DNA from: Chromatiaceae bacterium
Lineage (GTDB): Bacteria > Pseudomonadota > Gammaproteobacteria > Chromatiales > Chromatiaceae
Assembly (NCBI GenBank): GCA_022340805.1
Contig: JAJDNF010000079.1
Span: 1 to 55,984 of the forward strand
Direction of reading: 5' to 3'
DNA: 55,984 nucleotides
Position numbers and translations under genes: made by a program. Positions within the stretch are counted from its first letter, which is position 1; each line of letters starts with the position of its first letter. Under the pieces are notes generated by a model. The model was given only the letters and a program-made list of their open reading frames with translations. It did not search any database and had not been told where the DNA came from. This document shows positions 32,061 to 42,791 of the stretch, piece by piece.

Positions 32061-32699
32061 ATGACGGAATCTGAAGGCGTCGTCAAATACCGGCTGGACT
32101 ACTCGCCCGGCGAATTGCCCCCGGACACGGATCTGACCGCCCTGTTGCGCTGGTTCAGACGTTGCCGCGAACACGGTCTTATCGGCCAGGACCCCGACCG
32201 CTACGAGGGCTTGGCCTACGGCAATATCAGCTGCCGGGCGGCACGCGGATTCGTGATTTCGGGGACCCAAACCGGTGGCAGGCCGGCGCTGCATCTGGAC
32301 GACCTGGCCTGGGTAAGGGATTTCGACGAGGCGCAAAACCGGCTCCAGGCCGGAGGCCCGGCCCGGCCCTCGTCCGAGGCGATGACCCATGGCCAGGTCT
32401 ATCGGGTACTACCGGCCGTGAACGCCGTGATCCACGCGCATTCGGCCGCAATATGGCGCAACGCCCGGCAGCTCGAGCTGCCGGTGACCAGCCCGGCGGC
32501 CGCGTATGGCACCCCGGCGATGGCGGCCGAGGTCGAGAGACTGCTGGCAACCCGGACGGACTGCACGGCCGGCGTGTTCGCGATGGGTGGGCACCAAGAT
32601 GGCGTGGCGGCATTTGCCGGGGACATGGACAGCGCCGGCGAGCTGCTGCTCGCAACGCTGCAGCGTGCAAGGCGACTGGAGGCTGGTGACCGCGAATAG
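32061..32699 (+). CDS. Class II aldolase/adducin-family protein
   Basis: A 212-residue protein with the class II aldolase fold: [45 protein letters not shown] with the His-x-His metal ligands, and a late [10 protein letters not shown]. Members split sugar phosphates or act on related substrates; the substrate is not known here. AAGGAG lies ten bases before the ATG. It is divergent from ribBA with only 66 bases between, on the opposite strand to the rib genes it interrupts. Confidence 0.85.
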   Translation: MTESEGVVKYRLDYSPGELPPDTDLTALLRWFRRCREHGLIGQDPDRYEGLAYGNISCRAARGFVISGTQTGGRPALHLDDLAWVRDFDEAQNRLQAGGPARPSSEAMTHGQVYRVLPAVNAVIHAHSAAIWRNARQLELPVTSPAAAYGTPAMAAEVERLLATRTDCTAGVFAMGGHQDGVAAFAGDMDSAGELLLATLQRARRLEAGDRE

Positions 32700-32979
32700 C
32701 AGATCGGCCGGCAAACGCCCTGTGCTAGTGTTAAACGATGACGATTGAAGACTGGACGGGGCCCACCTGACACCACTCGCTGCCGACGCTCAGGCGTCAC
32801 TGAAGGACAACATCGTGCCGGCCGTGCAAGCAGTCGAGAAATCCCGGATACCGGCGCCGGGGCTTATCACCCGCCGGCAGCTGGCGACTTGCTCTGACCT
32901 TGCGCACTGCCACGCCGGCTGGCCAGCCTAACGGAGAGACAGCTTTGACCATCGATCCGCCCCGCACGAGACAGCAAAC

Positions 32980-33897
32980 GTGAGCAACCCGGACCCGAAG
33001 ACCATATCGCTGGTGCTCGGCAGTGGTGGGGCGCGTGGCCTGGCGCACATCGGCGTGATCCGCGTCCTGGAGAGGCGGGGCTGGCAGATCGGCACGATCG
33101 CCGGCAGCTCAATGGGCGCCCTGATTGGCGGTTTCTATGCGGCAGGCAAACTCGACGACTATGCCGAATGGGTGCAAGAGCTCACCGAATTCAACGTGCT
33201 GCGCTACCTGGATGTCGCGTGGGGTGGCGCCGGCATGCTCAAGGGCGAGATGCTGATGCAGACGCTGCAGGAGTTCGTCGGTCGGCACCAGATCCAGGAC
33301 CTGCCGATCCCGCTGACCATCGTTGCCACCGACGTCCTTGCGCGCAAGGAGATCTGGCTGCGGCGCGGCGACCTGTTTCACGCGATCCGCGCTTCGATAG
33401 CGGTGCCGACCGTGTTCACGCCGCACAACATCAACGGCCGCCCGCTGCTCGATGGCGGCATCCTGAACCCGGTGCCGATCGCACCGACCCTGCAGGACCC
33501 GACGGATGCGATCATCGCGGTCAGCCTGTCGGGCGTGCCCAAGCGGATCGGCGACAGCAACAGGCGCAATGCGGGCGCAACGCGGATCGAGAGACCACAC
33601 CACCGCTATAGAAAAAAGATCGATGCCTTTATCGATCAGCTCCAGGAGCGCCTGGGCCTGAACTCAGGCGCCGAAGAAGAGCAATCGAGCCTGTCCCTGA
33701 CCGACGCGGCACTGATGTCGCTGGACGCCATGCAGGCCAGCATTGCGCGTTGCAAGCTGGCGGCCTACCCACCGGACCTGCTGATCGAGATCCCGATCAA
33801 CACCTGCGCCGCACACGAGTTTTACCGTGCCAGCGAGGTGATCGAGGCGGGAGAGTACTGGGCGGAGCGTGCTATCGAGCGCTTCTTCAGTAGCTGA
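32980..33897 (+). CDS. Patatin-like phospholipase (RssA/YchK type)
   Basis: A 305-residue protein with the patatin catalytic set: oxyanion GSGGARG (14-20), nucleophile Ser44 in GSSMG and Asp158 in DGGILNPVP. The domain order and the glycine-rich start match bacterial RssA/NTE-like lipases acting on membrane lipids. It starts at a GTG with a weak ribosome site; the preceding 280 bases show no gene. It is inserted, on the opposite strand, between ribBA and ribE. Confidence 0.88.
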   Translation: MSNPDPKTISLVLGSGGARGLAHIGVIRVLERRGWQIGTIAGSSMGALIGGFYAAGKLDDYAEWVQELTEFNVLRYLDVAWGGAGMLKGEMLMQTLQEFVGRHQIQDLPIPLTIVATDVLARKEIWLRRGDLFHAIRASIAVPTVFTPHNINGRPLLDGGILNPVPIAPTLQDPTDAIIAVSLSGVPKRIGDSNRRNAGATRIERPHHRYRKKIDAFIDQLQERLGLNSGAEEEQSSLSLTDAALMSLDAMQASIARCKLAAYPPDLLIEIPINTCAAHEFYRASEVIEAGEYWAERAIERFFSS

Positions 33898-33935
33898 TCA
33901 TTGCGCGCGCCGCGGCATCCGACACCACGAGGTGG

Positions 33936-34598
33936 TCATTGTTTCAAGAACCCGGTGCGTGCAAGCATCGCCACGTCGACCGTGCCGGATGTCGCCTGTG
34001 CCGCCTGGTCGCCAAGCAGCAGGCGCTCCAGGTAACGCGCAACCAGGTCCACCTCCAGGTTTACCGACTGTCCGGCTGTATAGCCATCCATGATGGTCTC
34101 CTGCAAGGTGTGCGGCACGATGTTCAGCTCGAAGCGCCGGCCGCTGACCGCGTTCACGGTCAGACTGGTGCCATCGACCGTGATCGAGCCCTTGTGCGCG
34201 ATGTAACGGGCGAGCTGTTCCGGTGCCTCGATCGTGAAGCGCACCGAACGCGCGTCGTCGTGTCGTTCGATGACACTGCCCAACCCGTCGACGTGTCCGC
34301 TGACCAGGTGCCCACCCAGGCGGGTTGCCAGGGTCAGCGCCTTTTCCAGGTTCACCCGGCTGCCTGGTTTGAGCTGGCCGAGCCCGGTCAGCGACAGTGT
34401 CTCGCGCGACACATCGGCCGCAAAGCCGTCAACCGGGCGGTCGACCACGGTAAGGCATACGCCGTTCACCGCGATGCTGTCACCCAACACCACATCTGAC
34501 AGATCCAACCCGCCGCTGCGCACACGCAGCCGTGCGTCGCCGGCGCGTTGCTGAAGCTCGACGACCTCGCCGATTGCCTGGATGATTCCGGTGAACAT
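33936..34598 (-). CDS. ribE: Riboflavin synthase alpha chain
   Basis: A 220-residue enzyme with two lumazine-binding repeats: [12 protein letters not shown] and [14 protein letters not shown] in the first, and GSVIERHD with [13 protein letters not shown] in the second. It dismutates 6,7-dimethyl-8-ribityllumazine to riboflavin. The C-terminal 20 residues ([20 protein letters not shown]) are ordinary. The ATG at 34598 gives the invariant MFTGI start; 39 upstream codons are not part of it. Confidence 0.95.
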   Translation of the reverse strand: MFTGIIQAIGEVVELQQRAGDARLRVRSGGLDLSDVVLGDSIAVNGVCLTVVDRPVDGFAADVSRETLSLTGLGQLKPGSRVNLEKALTLATRLGGHLVSGHVDGLGSVIERHDDARSVRFTIEAPEQLARYIAHKGSITVDGTSLTVNAVSGRRFELNIVPHTLQETIMDGYTAGQSVNLEVDLVARYLERLLLGDQAAQATSGTVDVAMLARTGFLKQ

Positions 34599-34726
34599 GC
34601 GTTTTCCCCGCTGATTGGCCGCCAACGATATCTTTCGCCATTCTAGCGCCGCCACCCCTACCCATCTCAAGTTTGCCGCCGGGGTGCCGAGTAAGCCGGC
34701 ACAGCCTCTCCTCAAAAGGTATCCCC

Positions 34727-36754
34727 GTGTCCAGTGTCGGCAGAAGAATCGGTATCAGCTACCTCGTGATCGCCTTGCTGCTGGTCGGCATAGGCCTTGC
34801 CGGTCTGCACGGTGCCGACCGAATCAGCGGCGCGCTCAACCGGATCACCGGCCCGGTCGACAACACCGCGCGCGCGGTGGACAAGGGAATACGCGGTGTC
34901 CTGGTGGAGATGATCGGTGTCGACATGGCATTGAGCGCACGCAGTGAAAAGGCCAAGGCACAGATCGATGCCGGCAGTAAACTGGCCGCGGGTTCGTTCG
35001 ACGACATCAGCCGTGCCGGTCTGGTACCGGCCGCGCAACTCGACCAGGTACGCGAGAAAATGGCGGACTTCGACAGCGTGCGTGATTCACTGCTATTGCT
35101 GCACGCCAAATATGTCGAACGCTACCAGGCGCTCTTGGCGACCATACAGCAGACCAAGGAGCTGCTGCTGGTGATCGAGGATTCGGCCAGCCAGGCGCTG
35201 GTAAACATGGAGTGGGATGCCGGCATGGCGGAGACCGAGTCCAGCAACGCGCGGGATTCGGAGGAATGGGCCATCGTCGGGGCCACTTCCGATGCCCGCC
35301 TCGCCCTGATGACCCGCCTGTTCGACTACCGTCAGTTGCAGGACGATCCGGACAACCAGGATCTGGTGCGGGCCGCAGAGGTCAGCCTCAGCGATCTGAA
35401 GATCTATATGGCACAGCTCGCGGAGTCGGAGTCACTGAAATCCAGGCCGGTCGGCAAGGGGCCGTTTGCCAGCAAGACATTCGATGCCGCCTTGAGCGAA
35501 CTGACCCAGGCGAACGAGGCACGCTTCAACGAGGCCCTGCAGATTCATCTCGAACTGCGCCGCACCCGCGAGCGCTATGGCGAGGTCGCCGATGCCCTGA
35601 TGCAGGACGCAGCCCAGATCGAACAGGAGAGCCGCAAGATCGTCGCAGAACAGCTCGGCGCCGCAGGCGAGTCACGCAGTTCGGCGATCTGGCTGGTGGT
35701 CAGCCTGATCGTGGTCGGACTCGGCATAGCGTTCGCCGCCTACCTCGCCAGCATCCGCACCATTGCGGCACCGTTGCAGCGCGTCGCGCACCGGATGCGC
35801 GAGATCGCGCGTGGCGACGGCGATCTGACCGCGCGCCTCGAGGTCAGCGGCAAGGACGAGATCAGCGAGGTGAGCCATTCATTCAACGAGTTCGCCGCCA
35901 AGATTCGCGATACCGTGGTCGAGGTCAGTCGAGCGGTGCAACAACTCGCCCGCTCATCCGCCGAGATGGACGCGCGGACTGGGGCCAACCTCAATCGTTC
36001 ACGGCGCCAGCAGTCCGAGACACAACAGATTGCCACCGCGACACACGAGATGGCGCATACGGTCTCGAATGTCGCCGGCTCCGCGCAGGGCGCCCTGGAG
36101 AGCGCGAATCAGGCGCATACCGAGGCGAATGCAGGCCGCACGATCATCGAGGGCACGCTGAAGGCAATCCAGACCCTTGGAGGCCAGGTGGAATCGGCCA
36201 CGGCCACGATCCACTCACTGGAACAAGAGAGCGATGCGATCGGCGGCGTGATCGACGTGATCGAGGGCATCGCCGAGCAGACCAACCTGCTGGCACTGAA
36301 TGCCGCCATCGAGGCCGCCCGTGCGGGCGACCATGGTCGCGGCTTTTCGGTGGTGGCGGACGAGGTGCGTACCCTGGCCAATCGCACCCAACAGTCGACG
36401 GCGGAGATACTCGGCATGGTCGAGCGTCTGCAGGCGCAGGCCCGCGAAGCGGCCCGGGTGATGCGTGACAGCAGCGAGATGGCAAAAGGTACTGTCGAAC
36501 AGGGTGAACGAACCGGGGTCTCGTTCGGCAACATTGTCAGCTCGGTTGCCAGTATCCAGGGTATGAACCAGCAGATCGCCAGTGCCGCGGCAGAACAACT
36601 GGTGGTCGCCGAAGATATCTCGCAAAGCCTGGTGCGCATCAACAGCGATGGCGAAGAGATCGTGCAGGACAACGACAAGCTGAGCGAGGCCGCGCATTCG
36701 CTTTCCGCGCTGTCGGAACAGCTGGAGAACCTGGTCAAGCAGTTCCGTACCTGA
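34727..36754 (+). CDS. Methyl-accepting chemotaxis protein
   Basis: A 675-residue chemoreceptor: transmembrane helix (about 10-30), a periplasmic helical ligand domain of about 290 residues, helix 2 (about 326-348), HAMP (about 350-400) and a signalling hairpin with the invariant tip [19 protein letters not shown] and [13 protein letters not shown]. The GTG at 34727 has AAGGT eight bases upstream. It lies between ribE and ribD on the opposite strand and overlaps the 3' end of ribD by 20 bases. The ligand cannot be predicted. Confidence 0.93.
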   Translation: MSSVGRRIGISYLVIALLLVGIGLAGLHGADRISGALNRITGPVDNTARAVDKGIRGVLVEMIGVDMALSARSEKAKAQIDAGSKLAAGSFDDISRAGLVPAAQLDQVREKMADFDSVRDSLLLLHAKYVERYQALLATIQQTKELLLVIEDSASQALVNMEWDAGMAETESSNARDSEEWAIVGATSDARLALMTRLFDYRQLQDDPDNQDLVRAAEVSLSDLKIYMAQLAESESLKSRPVGKGPFASKTFDAALSELTQANEARFNEALQIHLELRRTRERYGEVADALMQDAAQIEQESRKIVAEQLGAAGESRSSAIWLVVSLIVVGLGIAFAAYLASIRTIAAPLQRVAHRMREIARGDGDLTARLEVSGKDEISEVSHSFNEFAAKIRDTVVEVSRAVQQLARSSAEMDARTGANLNRSRRQQSETQQIATATHEMAHTVSNVAGSAQGALESANQAHTEANAGRTIIEGTLKAIQTLGGQVESATATIHSLEQESDAIGGVIDVIEGIAEQTNLLALNAAIEAARAGDHGRGFSVVADEVRTLANRTQQSTAEILGMVERLQAQAREAARVMRDSSEMAKGTVEQGERTGVSFGNIVSSVASIQGMNQQIASAAAEQLVVAEDISQSLVRINSDGEEIVQDNDKLSEAAHSLSALSEQLENLVKQFRT

Positions 36755-37883
36755 CCCTCGGCCGGAGGGAGACCCGAAGATCGCGGCCCGCGCGGCGTGC
36801 ATCGTGAAAATCCAGCTGGATGCGCTGCTCCATATGCTCGAGCCCGGGCAGATTGACCAGGCCGCGGGCCGCGTGCCCCATCAGGTGCGGGGCGATGTAG
36901 ACAATCAACTCGTCGACCAAACCGCCTTGCAGGAAGCTGCCAGCCAGCGTCGGGCCACTCTCGACCAGCACCTCGTTGACCCCACGCCCGGCCAGCGCCT
37001 GCAGCAGCTTCAGCAGATCGATCCGGCCACCCAGCTGCGGCAGACGCAGAACCTCGGCGCCGGCGCTGCACAGCTCTTCCTCCGTCTCGCGCGGGGCGCC
37101 CTCACCACATACTACCAACGTGCTACCGGGCAGCTCGAGCATGCGCGCGCGCGGCGGCGTACGCAGGCGGCTGTCGAGCACCACGCGCAACGGCTGGCGC
37201 CGATATCCCGAACCTTGCGCGCCGAACAGCGCATCGTCGGCCAGTCGGACATTCAGTGACGGATCGTCCGCCAGCACGGTGCCGATACCGGTCAGGACTG
37301 CACTGCTGCGCGCACGCAGCAGCTGCACATCGCGGCGGGCGTCCTCGCCGGTGATCCAGCGGCTCTCGCCGTTGGCCATCGCGGTGCGCCCATCCAGGCT
37401 CATCGCCAGCTTGCAGCGCACGAACGGACGGCCATATTGCATACGCTGCACGAAACCCGGGTTGAGTGCCGCGGCCTCGGCATGCAGCAGTCCGACCTCT
37501 GTCTGTATGCCGGCCTCGCGCAGCATGGCCAGCCCGCTACCCGACACCAGGGGATTGGGATCGGTCATCGCGGCGACCACGCGTGACACCCCGGCCTCGA
37601 TCAGTCCAACCGAGCACGGCGGTGTGCGGCCATGGTGCGAACAGGGCTCGAGCGTGACGTAGGCGGTCGCGCCGCGCGCCGCCGCACCGGCCGCGGCGAG
37701 CGCAATCCGTTCGGCATGTGCCTCGCCCGCCTTGCGGTGCCATCCCTCGCCTACCACCCCGGCATCGCGCACCAGCACGCAGCCGACGCGCGGGTTGGGG
37801 TCTGTGGTGTAGAGGCCACGTTCGGCCAGGCGCAGGGCGCGCGCCATGAACTGATGATCAGCCGCGCTGAATGTCGCCGCCAT
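36735..37883 (-). CDS. ribD: Riboflavin biosynthesis deaminase/reductase RibD
   Basis: A 382-residue bifunctional enzyme. N-terminal deaminase domain: zinc motif HAERIALA and [12 protein letters not shown]-terminal reductase domain with [28 protein letters not shown] and [17 protein letters not shown]. It deaminates then reduces the pyrimidine intermediate. It sits downstream of nrdR (121-base gap) as in many gammaproteobacteria and overlaps the chemoreceptor gene at its 3' end. Confidence 0.95.
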   Translation of the reverse strand: MAATFSAADHQFMARALRLAERGLYTTDPNPRVGCVLVRDAGVVGEGWHRKAGEAHAERIALAAAGAAARGATAYVTLEPCSHHGRTPPCSVGLIEAGVSRVVAAMTDPNPLVSGSGLAMLREAGIQTEVGLLHAEAAALNPGFVQRMQYGRPFVRCKLAMSLDGRTAMANGESRWITGEDARRDVQLLRARSSAVLTGIGTVLADDPSLNVRLADDALFGAQGSGYRRQPLRVVLDSRLRTPPRARMLELPGSTLVVCGEGAPRETEEELCSAGAEVLRLPQLGGRIDLLKLLQALAGRGVNEVLVESGPTLAGSFLQGGLVDELIVYIAPHLMGHAARGLVNLPGLEHMEQRIQLDFHDARRAGRDLRVSLRPRVRYGTA

Positions 37884-38004
37884 TTCTCAACCCTCGTCTG
37901 CTGCGGGCGTGCCGCCACGCGCGGTCGGCGGACATAGCCGACTCGGCCGACCGGTGTGTTGTCTGCTGTGCATTGACCACCTCGCAGGCCGCGCAGGCCG
38001 GCAT

Positions 38005-38508
38005 TCAGTGCTCGTCGTCGAGAAAATCCAGCTGCTGGCGTCGCGCCTCGGGCGTGAGCTGCTTCTCGAGCCGCTCGATCTCTTCGCGGAAGGCGTTCAC
38101 ATCCTGGAACTGGCGATATACGGAGGCAAAGCGCACGTAGGCAACCTGGTCGAGCCTCTTCAGCTCGTCCATCACCAGCTCGCCTATCTTGCGCGAAGAG
38201 ACCTCGCCCTCGCCGCCGGCCATCAGGCGGCGCGTGATGTGATTGATCGCGGCATCGGTCGCCTCGGTCGACACCGGCCGTTTCTCCAGCGCCCGTTCGA
38301 TCCCCGCACGCAACTTGCGTCCGTCGAAATTGACCCGCCGGCCGTCGCTCTTGACCACCCTCGGCAGATTGAGTTCGGCCGCCTCGTAGGTGGTGAAGCG
38401 TTCCTTGCAGACCATGCATTCGCGACGCCGCCTGACCTGGTCCCCGTCGCCATGCAGCCGCGAATCGACGACCTTTGTGTCCTGGGCTCCGCAGAAAGGG
38501 CAGCGCAC
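38005..38508 (-). CDS. nrdR: Transcriptional repressor NrdR
   Basis: A 167-residue repressor of ribonucleotide reductase genes. Zinc ribbon Cys3, Cys6, Cys31, Cys34 (MRCPFCG and [16 protein letters not shown]), then an ATP-cone ([15 protein letters not shown]) that senses nucleotide levels. GTG start at 38508 gives exactly the family N-terminus. The gene is 146 bases downstream of glyA and upstream of ribD. Confidence 0.95.
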   Translation of the reverse strand: MRCPFCGAQDTKVVDSRLHGDGDQVRRRRECMVCKERFTTYEAAELNLPRVVKSDGRRVNFDGRKLRAGIERALEKRPVSTEATDAAINHITRRLMAGGEGEVSSRKIGELVMDELKRLDQVAYVRFASVYRQFQDVNAFREEIERLEKQLTPEARRQQLDFLDDEH

Positions 38509-38654
38509 GCGATCAGGTCCGCGCCATCGGAACGGGGCGCAGACAGCCCGGCATCGGTATGCGAAGCCCGGCCGATAGACCGCACACAGCCTCGTCAAAG
38601 ACTTGCATGTTCATAATCACATCGCGCCCCGCAGCCGGCTATCCGATCCTCACG

Positions 38655-39908
38655 TTATTTATAGACCGGATATTTGGCGCAGATCTGCAGGGCCTTGGCC
38701 TTGACCGCATCGATCACCGCCTTGTCGCCACGGCTGTCGATAATGTCGCACATCCAGCCGGCCAAGGTGCGGCACTCGTCTTCGCCAAAGCCACGCGTGG
38801 TCACCGCCGGCGTGCCCACCCGGATGCCCGAGGTGACGAAAGGCGATTGCGGGTCGTTCGGCACGGCGTTCTTGTTGACCGTGATGTTGGCCGCGCCCAG
38901 CCAGGCGTCGACGTCCTTGCCGGTCAGCCCAGCCTCGATGAAGCTGACCAGGAACAGATGATCATCGGTGCCCTTGGACACGACGTCGTAGCCACGCTCC
39001 ATGAACACCTGCGCCATGGCCCGCGCACTCTTCACGACCAACTTCTGGTATTCGACGAATGCGGGCTCCATCGCCTCCTTGAAGGCCACGGCCTTGGCCG
39101 CGATCACGTGCATCAGCGGACCGCCCTGGCCACCCGGGAATACCGCCGAGTTGAGTTTCTTCTCGATTTCCGCGTTCGCCTTGGCCAGGATCAGGCCTGC
39201 ACGTGGCCCGCGCAGCGTCTTGTGCGTGGTGGTCGTGGTCACGTCTGCGATCTGCACCGGGCTCGGGTAGATGCCCGCCGCGACCAGACCCGCTACGTGT
39301 GCCATGTCCACGAACAGGTAGGCACCGACCGCATCGGCGATATCGCGGAAACGCTGCCAGTCGACAATTCGCGAATAGGCCGAGAAGCCGGCCACGACCA
39401 TCTTGGGCTTGTGCTCGAGGGCCAGGCGTTCGACCTCGTCATAGTCGATCTCGCCGGTCGCCGGATCCAGGCCGTACTGCACCGCATGATAGATCTTGCC
39501 GGAAAAGTTCGGCTTGGCACCGTGGGTCAGGTGGCCGCCGTGAGCGAGGCTCATGCCCAGCACGGTATCGCCCGGCTGGCACAGCGCCATATAGACCGCG
39601 GCATTGGCCTGCGAGCCTGAATGCGGCTGCACATTGGCATAGTCCGCACCGAACAGCTTCTTGGCCCGGTCGATCGCCAGCTGCTCGGCCTTGTCGACGT
39701 ACTCGCAGCCCCCATAGTAGCGTTTCGCCGGGTAACCCTCGGCGTACTTGTTGGTCAGCGCAGATCCCTGCGCCTCCATCACCCGCGGACTCGTGTAGTT
39801 CTCGGATGCGATCAGCTCGATATGTTCTTCCTGACGGCGCTCCTCCGCCTTGATGGCCGCAAACAACTCGTCGTCATAACCCTCGATACGCATGTCTTTG
39901 CTGAACAT
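38655..39908 (-). CDS. glyA: Serine hydroxymethyltransferase
   Basis: A 417-residue PLP enzyme interconverting serine and glycine with tetrahydrofolate. Motifs: [35 protein letters not shown], the PLP lysine in [15 protein letters not shown], and [14 protein letters not shown]. It is a full-length cytoplasmic housekeeping enzyme that supplies one-carbon units also handled by FolD (44518-45381). Its leader contains tandem hairpins. Confidence 0.97.
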   Translation of the reverse strand: MFSKDMRIEGYDDELFAAIKAEERRQEEHIELIASENYTSPRVMEAQGSALTNKYAEGYPAKRYYGGCEYVDKAEQLAIDRAKKLFGADYANVQPHSGSQANAAVYMALCQPGDTVLGMSLAHGGHLTHGAKPNFSGKIYHAVQYGLDPATGEIDYDEVERLALEHKPKMVVAGFSAYSRIVDWQRFRDIADAVGAYLFVDMAHVAGLVAAGIYPSPVQIADVTTTTTHKTLRGPRAGLILAKANAEIEKKLNSAVFPGGQGGPLMHVIAAKAVAFKEAMEPAFVEYQKLVVKSARAMAQVFMERGYDVVSKGTDDHLFLVSFIEAGLTGKDVDAWLGAANITVNKNAVPNDPQSPFVTSGIRVGTPAVTTRGFGEDECRTLAGWMCDIIDSRGDKAVIDAVKAKALQICAKYPVYK

Positions 39909-39942
39909 CAGCCACCTCTAAAACCTTGAAATCAAAATACAA

Positions 39943-39989
39943 ACGGCCCCTGCTGGGGCCGTCGGCCGGGGATAGCCTAGGGACCCCGG
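39943..39989 (-). terminator. Tandem hairpins with T-rich tail in the glyA leader
   Basis: Read on the minus strand, a CCGGGG/CCCCGG hairpin (39966-39989) is followed by a perfect ACGGCCCC/GGGGCCGT hairpin (39943-39962) and then TTTGTATTTTG. The second has the form of an intrinsic terminator yet stands only about 35 bases before the glyA ATG, so it could be an attenuator or the end of a short upstream transcript. Confidence 0.5.
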
Positions 39990-40116
39990 AAAAGTCGGTC
40001 AGTCTGCGGCAGTTCGCCGGTAGCGTCAAGCAAGCCGGCGGCCGGCGGGCCGCGCCCAGGTTAAAGCCGGTTCCGTGCGGGCCGCTATCAAACCTATCCT
40101 GGGAAGCCCGCGAGAC

Positions 40117-41835
40117 ATGACGCAAACCAAGAAGGATTTTCTCTTGCGGCGCCTGAGACGCGCAGGCCTGCTGTGTGCGCTGATCTGTATCACCGGATTA
40201 CTGCTGTCAGCGACCGCCAGGGCCGACGAACAGCACCTGCGGCCGGTCAGGCTGCAACTGCGTTGGCACCACCAGTTCCAGTTCGCCGGCTATTACATGG
40301 CCAAACAACTGGGTTATTACCGCGATGCCGGCCTGGACGTCGAGATACGTGCTGGCGGCAGCGACATATCGCCGGTGCGCGAGCTGCTGGCGGGACGCGC
40401 CGACTTCGGCATCGAGGGCAGCGGCCTGCTGGTCGACTACGCCAACGGACGCCCCGTGGTGGCGGTCGCCGCGATCTTCCAGAAATCCCCGCTTCGCCTG
40501 GTCGCGCTCCGCGACCGCGGGATCAGCGTGCTCAGCGATCTCAGCGACCGCAAGGTGATGCTGCTGCCCGGCAGCCGCAGCCTGGCCCTGATCGCGATGC
40601 TTGACCAGGCAGGCCTGCTGAACCGGATCGTCCGGGTCGACTCCAGCGCCGAGGTCAGCGACCTGATCGAAGGCAGGGTCGACGCGTTCAACGCCTACAA
40701 TTCCAACGAGCCACACATACTCCAGCAGGCGGGGATCGAGCCGGTCGTTTTCGACCCGGCAGCCTACGGCATCCAGTTCTACAGCGATATATTGTTCACC
40801 GATCTGCACACGGCGCAGTCTGACCCGGACCTGGTCGTCGCATTTCGCGACGCGAGCCTGCGCGGCTGGCAATATGCATTGGAGCACCCGGAGGAGGCGA
40901 TCGACCTGATCGTCCGGCAGTGGGCAACCGACAAGAGCAGGCCGCTGCTGCGCCTGGAGGCCGACGGGGTGCGCGAGTCGGTCATGGCCGACCTGGTCGA
41001 GATCGGCCATATCAGCGAGCTGCGCTGGATCAAGATCCGCGACCAGCTCAGCGGCCTCGGTCTCGTCCCCAAGGGTCAAGCGCTCGAAGGCTTCATCTTC
41101 AGACCCGCGCAGACAGCCCTCGACTGGGCAACAGCCTTCCCCTATGTGCTTGGCGCCGTGACCCTGCTGGCCGTCGTGTTTGCGGTCATGGCCTACGTGA
41201 TGCGCAAGAACGCCCGCCTGCAGGAGGAGGTGGAACAACATCTGGCCGCCGAGCAGCACGCCCGTGACCTTGCCACCCACGACTACCTGACCGGGCTGCC
41301 GAACAGGTTGCTGCTCACCGATAGACTCAACCGCAGCCTGGCGCGCGCGCGCCGCCATCTGACGACACCGCTGATCGCCCTCGTCGACCTCGACAACTTC
41401 AAACAGATCAACGACCGTTACGGGCACGATCGTGGCGACCAACTGCTGATCGAGATCGCCAGGCAGGTGCAACAGGCGATCCGCGAAGAGGACACCTTTG
41501 TGCGTATGGGCGGTGACGAGTTTGTCCTGCTGGTCGATCACATTGAGCCACAGCAGGCCGATTTCGAGGCACGGCGTCTGATGCAGGCGATCCGCTCGGC
41601 CTCCGCTCGAGTCGCCGCGGACGCCCCGGTGAGCGCGAGCATCGGGCTCGTGTGCGTCGCAAAGGCAGGCGATATAACCAGCGATCGAGTCTTGCGCCTC
41701 GCCGATGACCTGATGTACGAGGTGAAGCACGGATCCAAAAACGGCTTTCTGGTCGGTCGCTACGACGGCAGCGAAACCCTTGTCCGGACCGTATCGTCAC
41801 TGCCCAAAATGGGATCAGACCATGTATCAGAATGA
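40117..41835 (+). CDS. NMT1/THI5-type binding domain fused to GGDEF
   Basis: A 572-residue membrane protein: signal region (about 15-36), periplasmic substrate-binding domain of the NMT1/THI5 type (RLQLRWHHQFQFAGYYMAKQ, GLDVEIRAGG; about 40-320), a transmembrane helix (about 342-365) and a diguanylate cyclase with intact GGDEF (465-469) and inhibitory RxxD site (REED, 456-459). It should make c-di-GMP in response to a small periplasmic ligand, perhaps pyrimidine- or sulfonate-like. The last four codons overlap the start of the next gene, so the two are coupled. Confidence 0.88.
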   Translation: MTQTKKDFLLRRLRRAGLLCALICITGLLLSATARADEQHLRPVRLQLRWHHQFQFAGYYMAKQLGYYRDAGLDVEIRAGGSDISPVRELLAGRADFGIEGSGLLVDYANGRPVVAVAAIFQKSPLRLVALRDRGISVLSDLSDRKVMLLPGSRSLALIAMLDQAGLLNRIVRVDSSAEVSDLIEGRVDAFNAYNSNEPHILQQAGIEPVVFDPAAYGIQFYSDILFTDLHTAQSDPDLVVAFRDASLRGWQYALEHPEEAIDLIVRQWATDKSRPLLRLEADGVRESVMADLVEIGHISELRWIKIRDQLSGLGLVPKGQALEGFIFRPAQTALDWATAFPYVLGAVTLLAVVFAVMAYVMRKNARLQEEVEQHLAAEQHARDLATHDYLTGLPNRLLLTDRLNRSLARARRHLTTPLIALVDLDNFKQINDRYGHDRGDQLLIEIARQVQQAIREEDTFVRMGGDEFVLLVDHIEPQQADFEARRLMQAIRSASARVAADAPVSASIGLVCVAKAGDITSDRVLRLADDLMYEVKHGSKNGFLVGRYDGSETLVRTVSSLPKMGSDHVSE

Positions 41836-42487
41836 GCCCCCTCGCGTCATTTCGGCACAGCGTCGGACCGGCCGGGGCCCGCGGCGGCTGCCGGGCAGCA
41901 CCTGGTTCGCGATCGCGTCGCTGTATCTGCTGCTCGCAGCAGGAGCCACGTTGACATCTTATCTTGCCGGCATAAGGCCAGCCTCTATGGCCATGGTGCG
42001 ACAGCATGCCGAGCACGCCGCGGCGCTGTCTTTCCAGTCGCTGTACAGCCTCATGACGGTCGGAGCCAGCCGCGAGCAACTGCAGCAGATGGCGCTGCGG
42101 ATCGAGCAGGCCGGTCCGGGCGTGACCATCTTTCTAAGCAGAGGCACACAGGTCGCCGCACAATTCGGCGATCTGCGCGACAGCCAGCTGCTCAAAGAGA
42201 CGGATCCGGGTGTGATGGCCGCTTTTCAGACCGGGCAGCCGCAGACGCGCGTCAGCGACGATCGCCTGGACGTCGCCTACCCCGTGATCTTTGCTCGCGA
42301 ATGTCTCCAGTGCCACTCCACCGGCAAGGTCGGCGAGGTCGCCGGGGTGGTGGCAGTGACCTACCCGACTGCCGCGTTCGAATCGCCGCGACGGTCGGCA
42401 GTACTTCCGCTGTTGATCTATTTCGCACTCGGATTCCCGGTGCTGATGATGGTGGTGGCGCGCCTGACCGGCGAAACGCGGCGCTAG
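41822..42487 (+). CDS. Membrane-anchored c-type heme sensor (Tll0287/DUF3365-like)
   Basis: A 221-residue protein with one N-terminal helix (about 27-47), a periplasmic domain ending in the heme-attachment motif CLQCH (161-165) after AYPVIFARE, and a C-terminal helix (about 192-213). This layout matches Tll0287/DUF3365-type heme sensor modules, which usually sit in front of kinases or cyclases. Here it is a separate polypeptide overlapping the diguanylate cyclase gene by 14 bases, so it may act as a redox or gas-sensing subunit of that enzyme. The ATG at 41822 was chosen for the overlap and the position of the first helix. Confidence 0.8.
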   Translation: MYQNEPPRVISAQRRTGRGPRRLPGSTWFAIASLYLLLAAGATLTSYLAGIRPASMAMVRQHAEHAAALSFQSLYSLMTVGASREQLQQMALRIEQAGPGVTIFLSRGTQVAAQFGDLRDSQLLKETDPGVMAAFQTGQPQTRVSDDRLDVAYPVIFARECLQCHSTGKVGEVAGVVAVTYPTAAFESPRRSAVLPLLIYFALGFPVLMMVVARLTGETRR

Positions 42488-42539
42488 ATACGCCGGGCAC
42501 AACTTCTTCCGCCGACCCCTGGAGACCAGCGACCTGAAG

Positions 42540-42791
42540 GTGGCCCAGAAGAAGCGCGACCCGATGCACGCCGAGTACCACGCGACTGTCGAGGTCGTTG
42601 AGGGTAGCCCGAACGATTCAGCAATCCTCCGCGCAGCCAGCGAGGCCCAGGCCCTGAAGGCAATGATCACTGAGGAGTACTTCCCCAACGACTCCAGTGC
42701 TTACCAGAATTGGGAAGGTGCGTCTTTCATTGCCAGTGATATGACCGAGAGGGTTGCCAAGCACAATGAGCAGGAAGCCATCCTGGCCTGA
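42540..42791 (+). CDS. Small orphan hypothetical protein
   Basis: An 83-residue open frame with coding-like composition, GTG start, no recognised family (contains VAQKKRDPMHAEYHATVEVVEG and a charged helix EAQALKAMITEEYF). After its TGA stop the same frame stays open for another 66 codons (42792-42992: VDHAPQDYEQELKAELAANS), so a longer ancestral gene broken by a stop is possible. Base composition is less GC-rich than neighbours, and it lies in the suspected relic island. Confidence 0.45.
   Translation: MAQKKRDPMHAEYHATVEVVEGSPNDSAILRAASEAQALKAMITEEYFPNDSSAYQNWEGASFIASDMTERVAKHNEQEAILA

Noticed and set aside
40207-41730. Long minus-strand frame opposite the sensor/GGDEF gene
   Set aside because: No family match; the plus-strand frame carries the full substrate-binding and GGDEF motifs.
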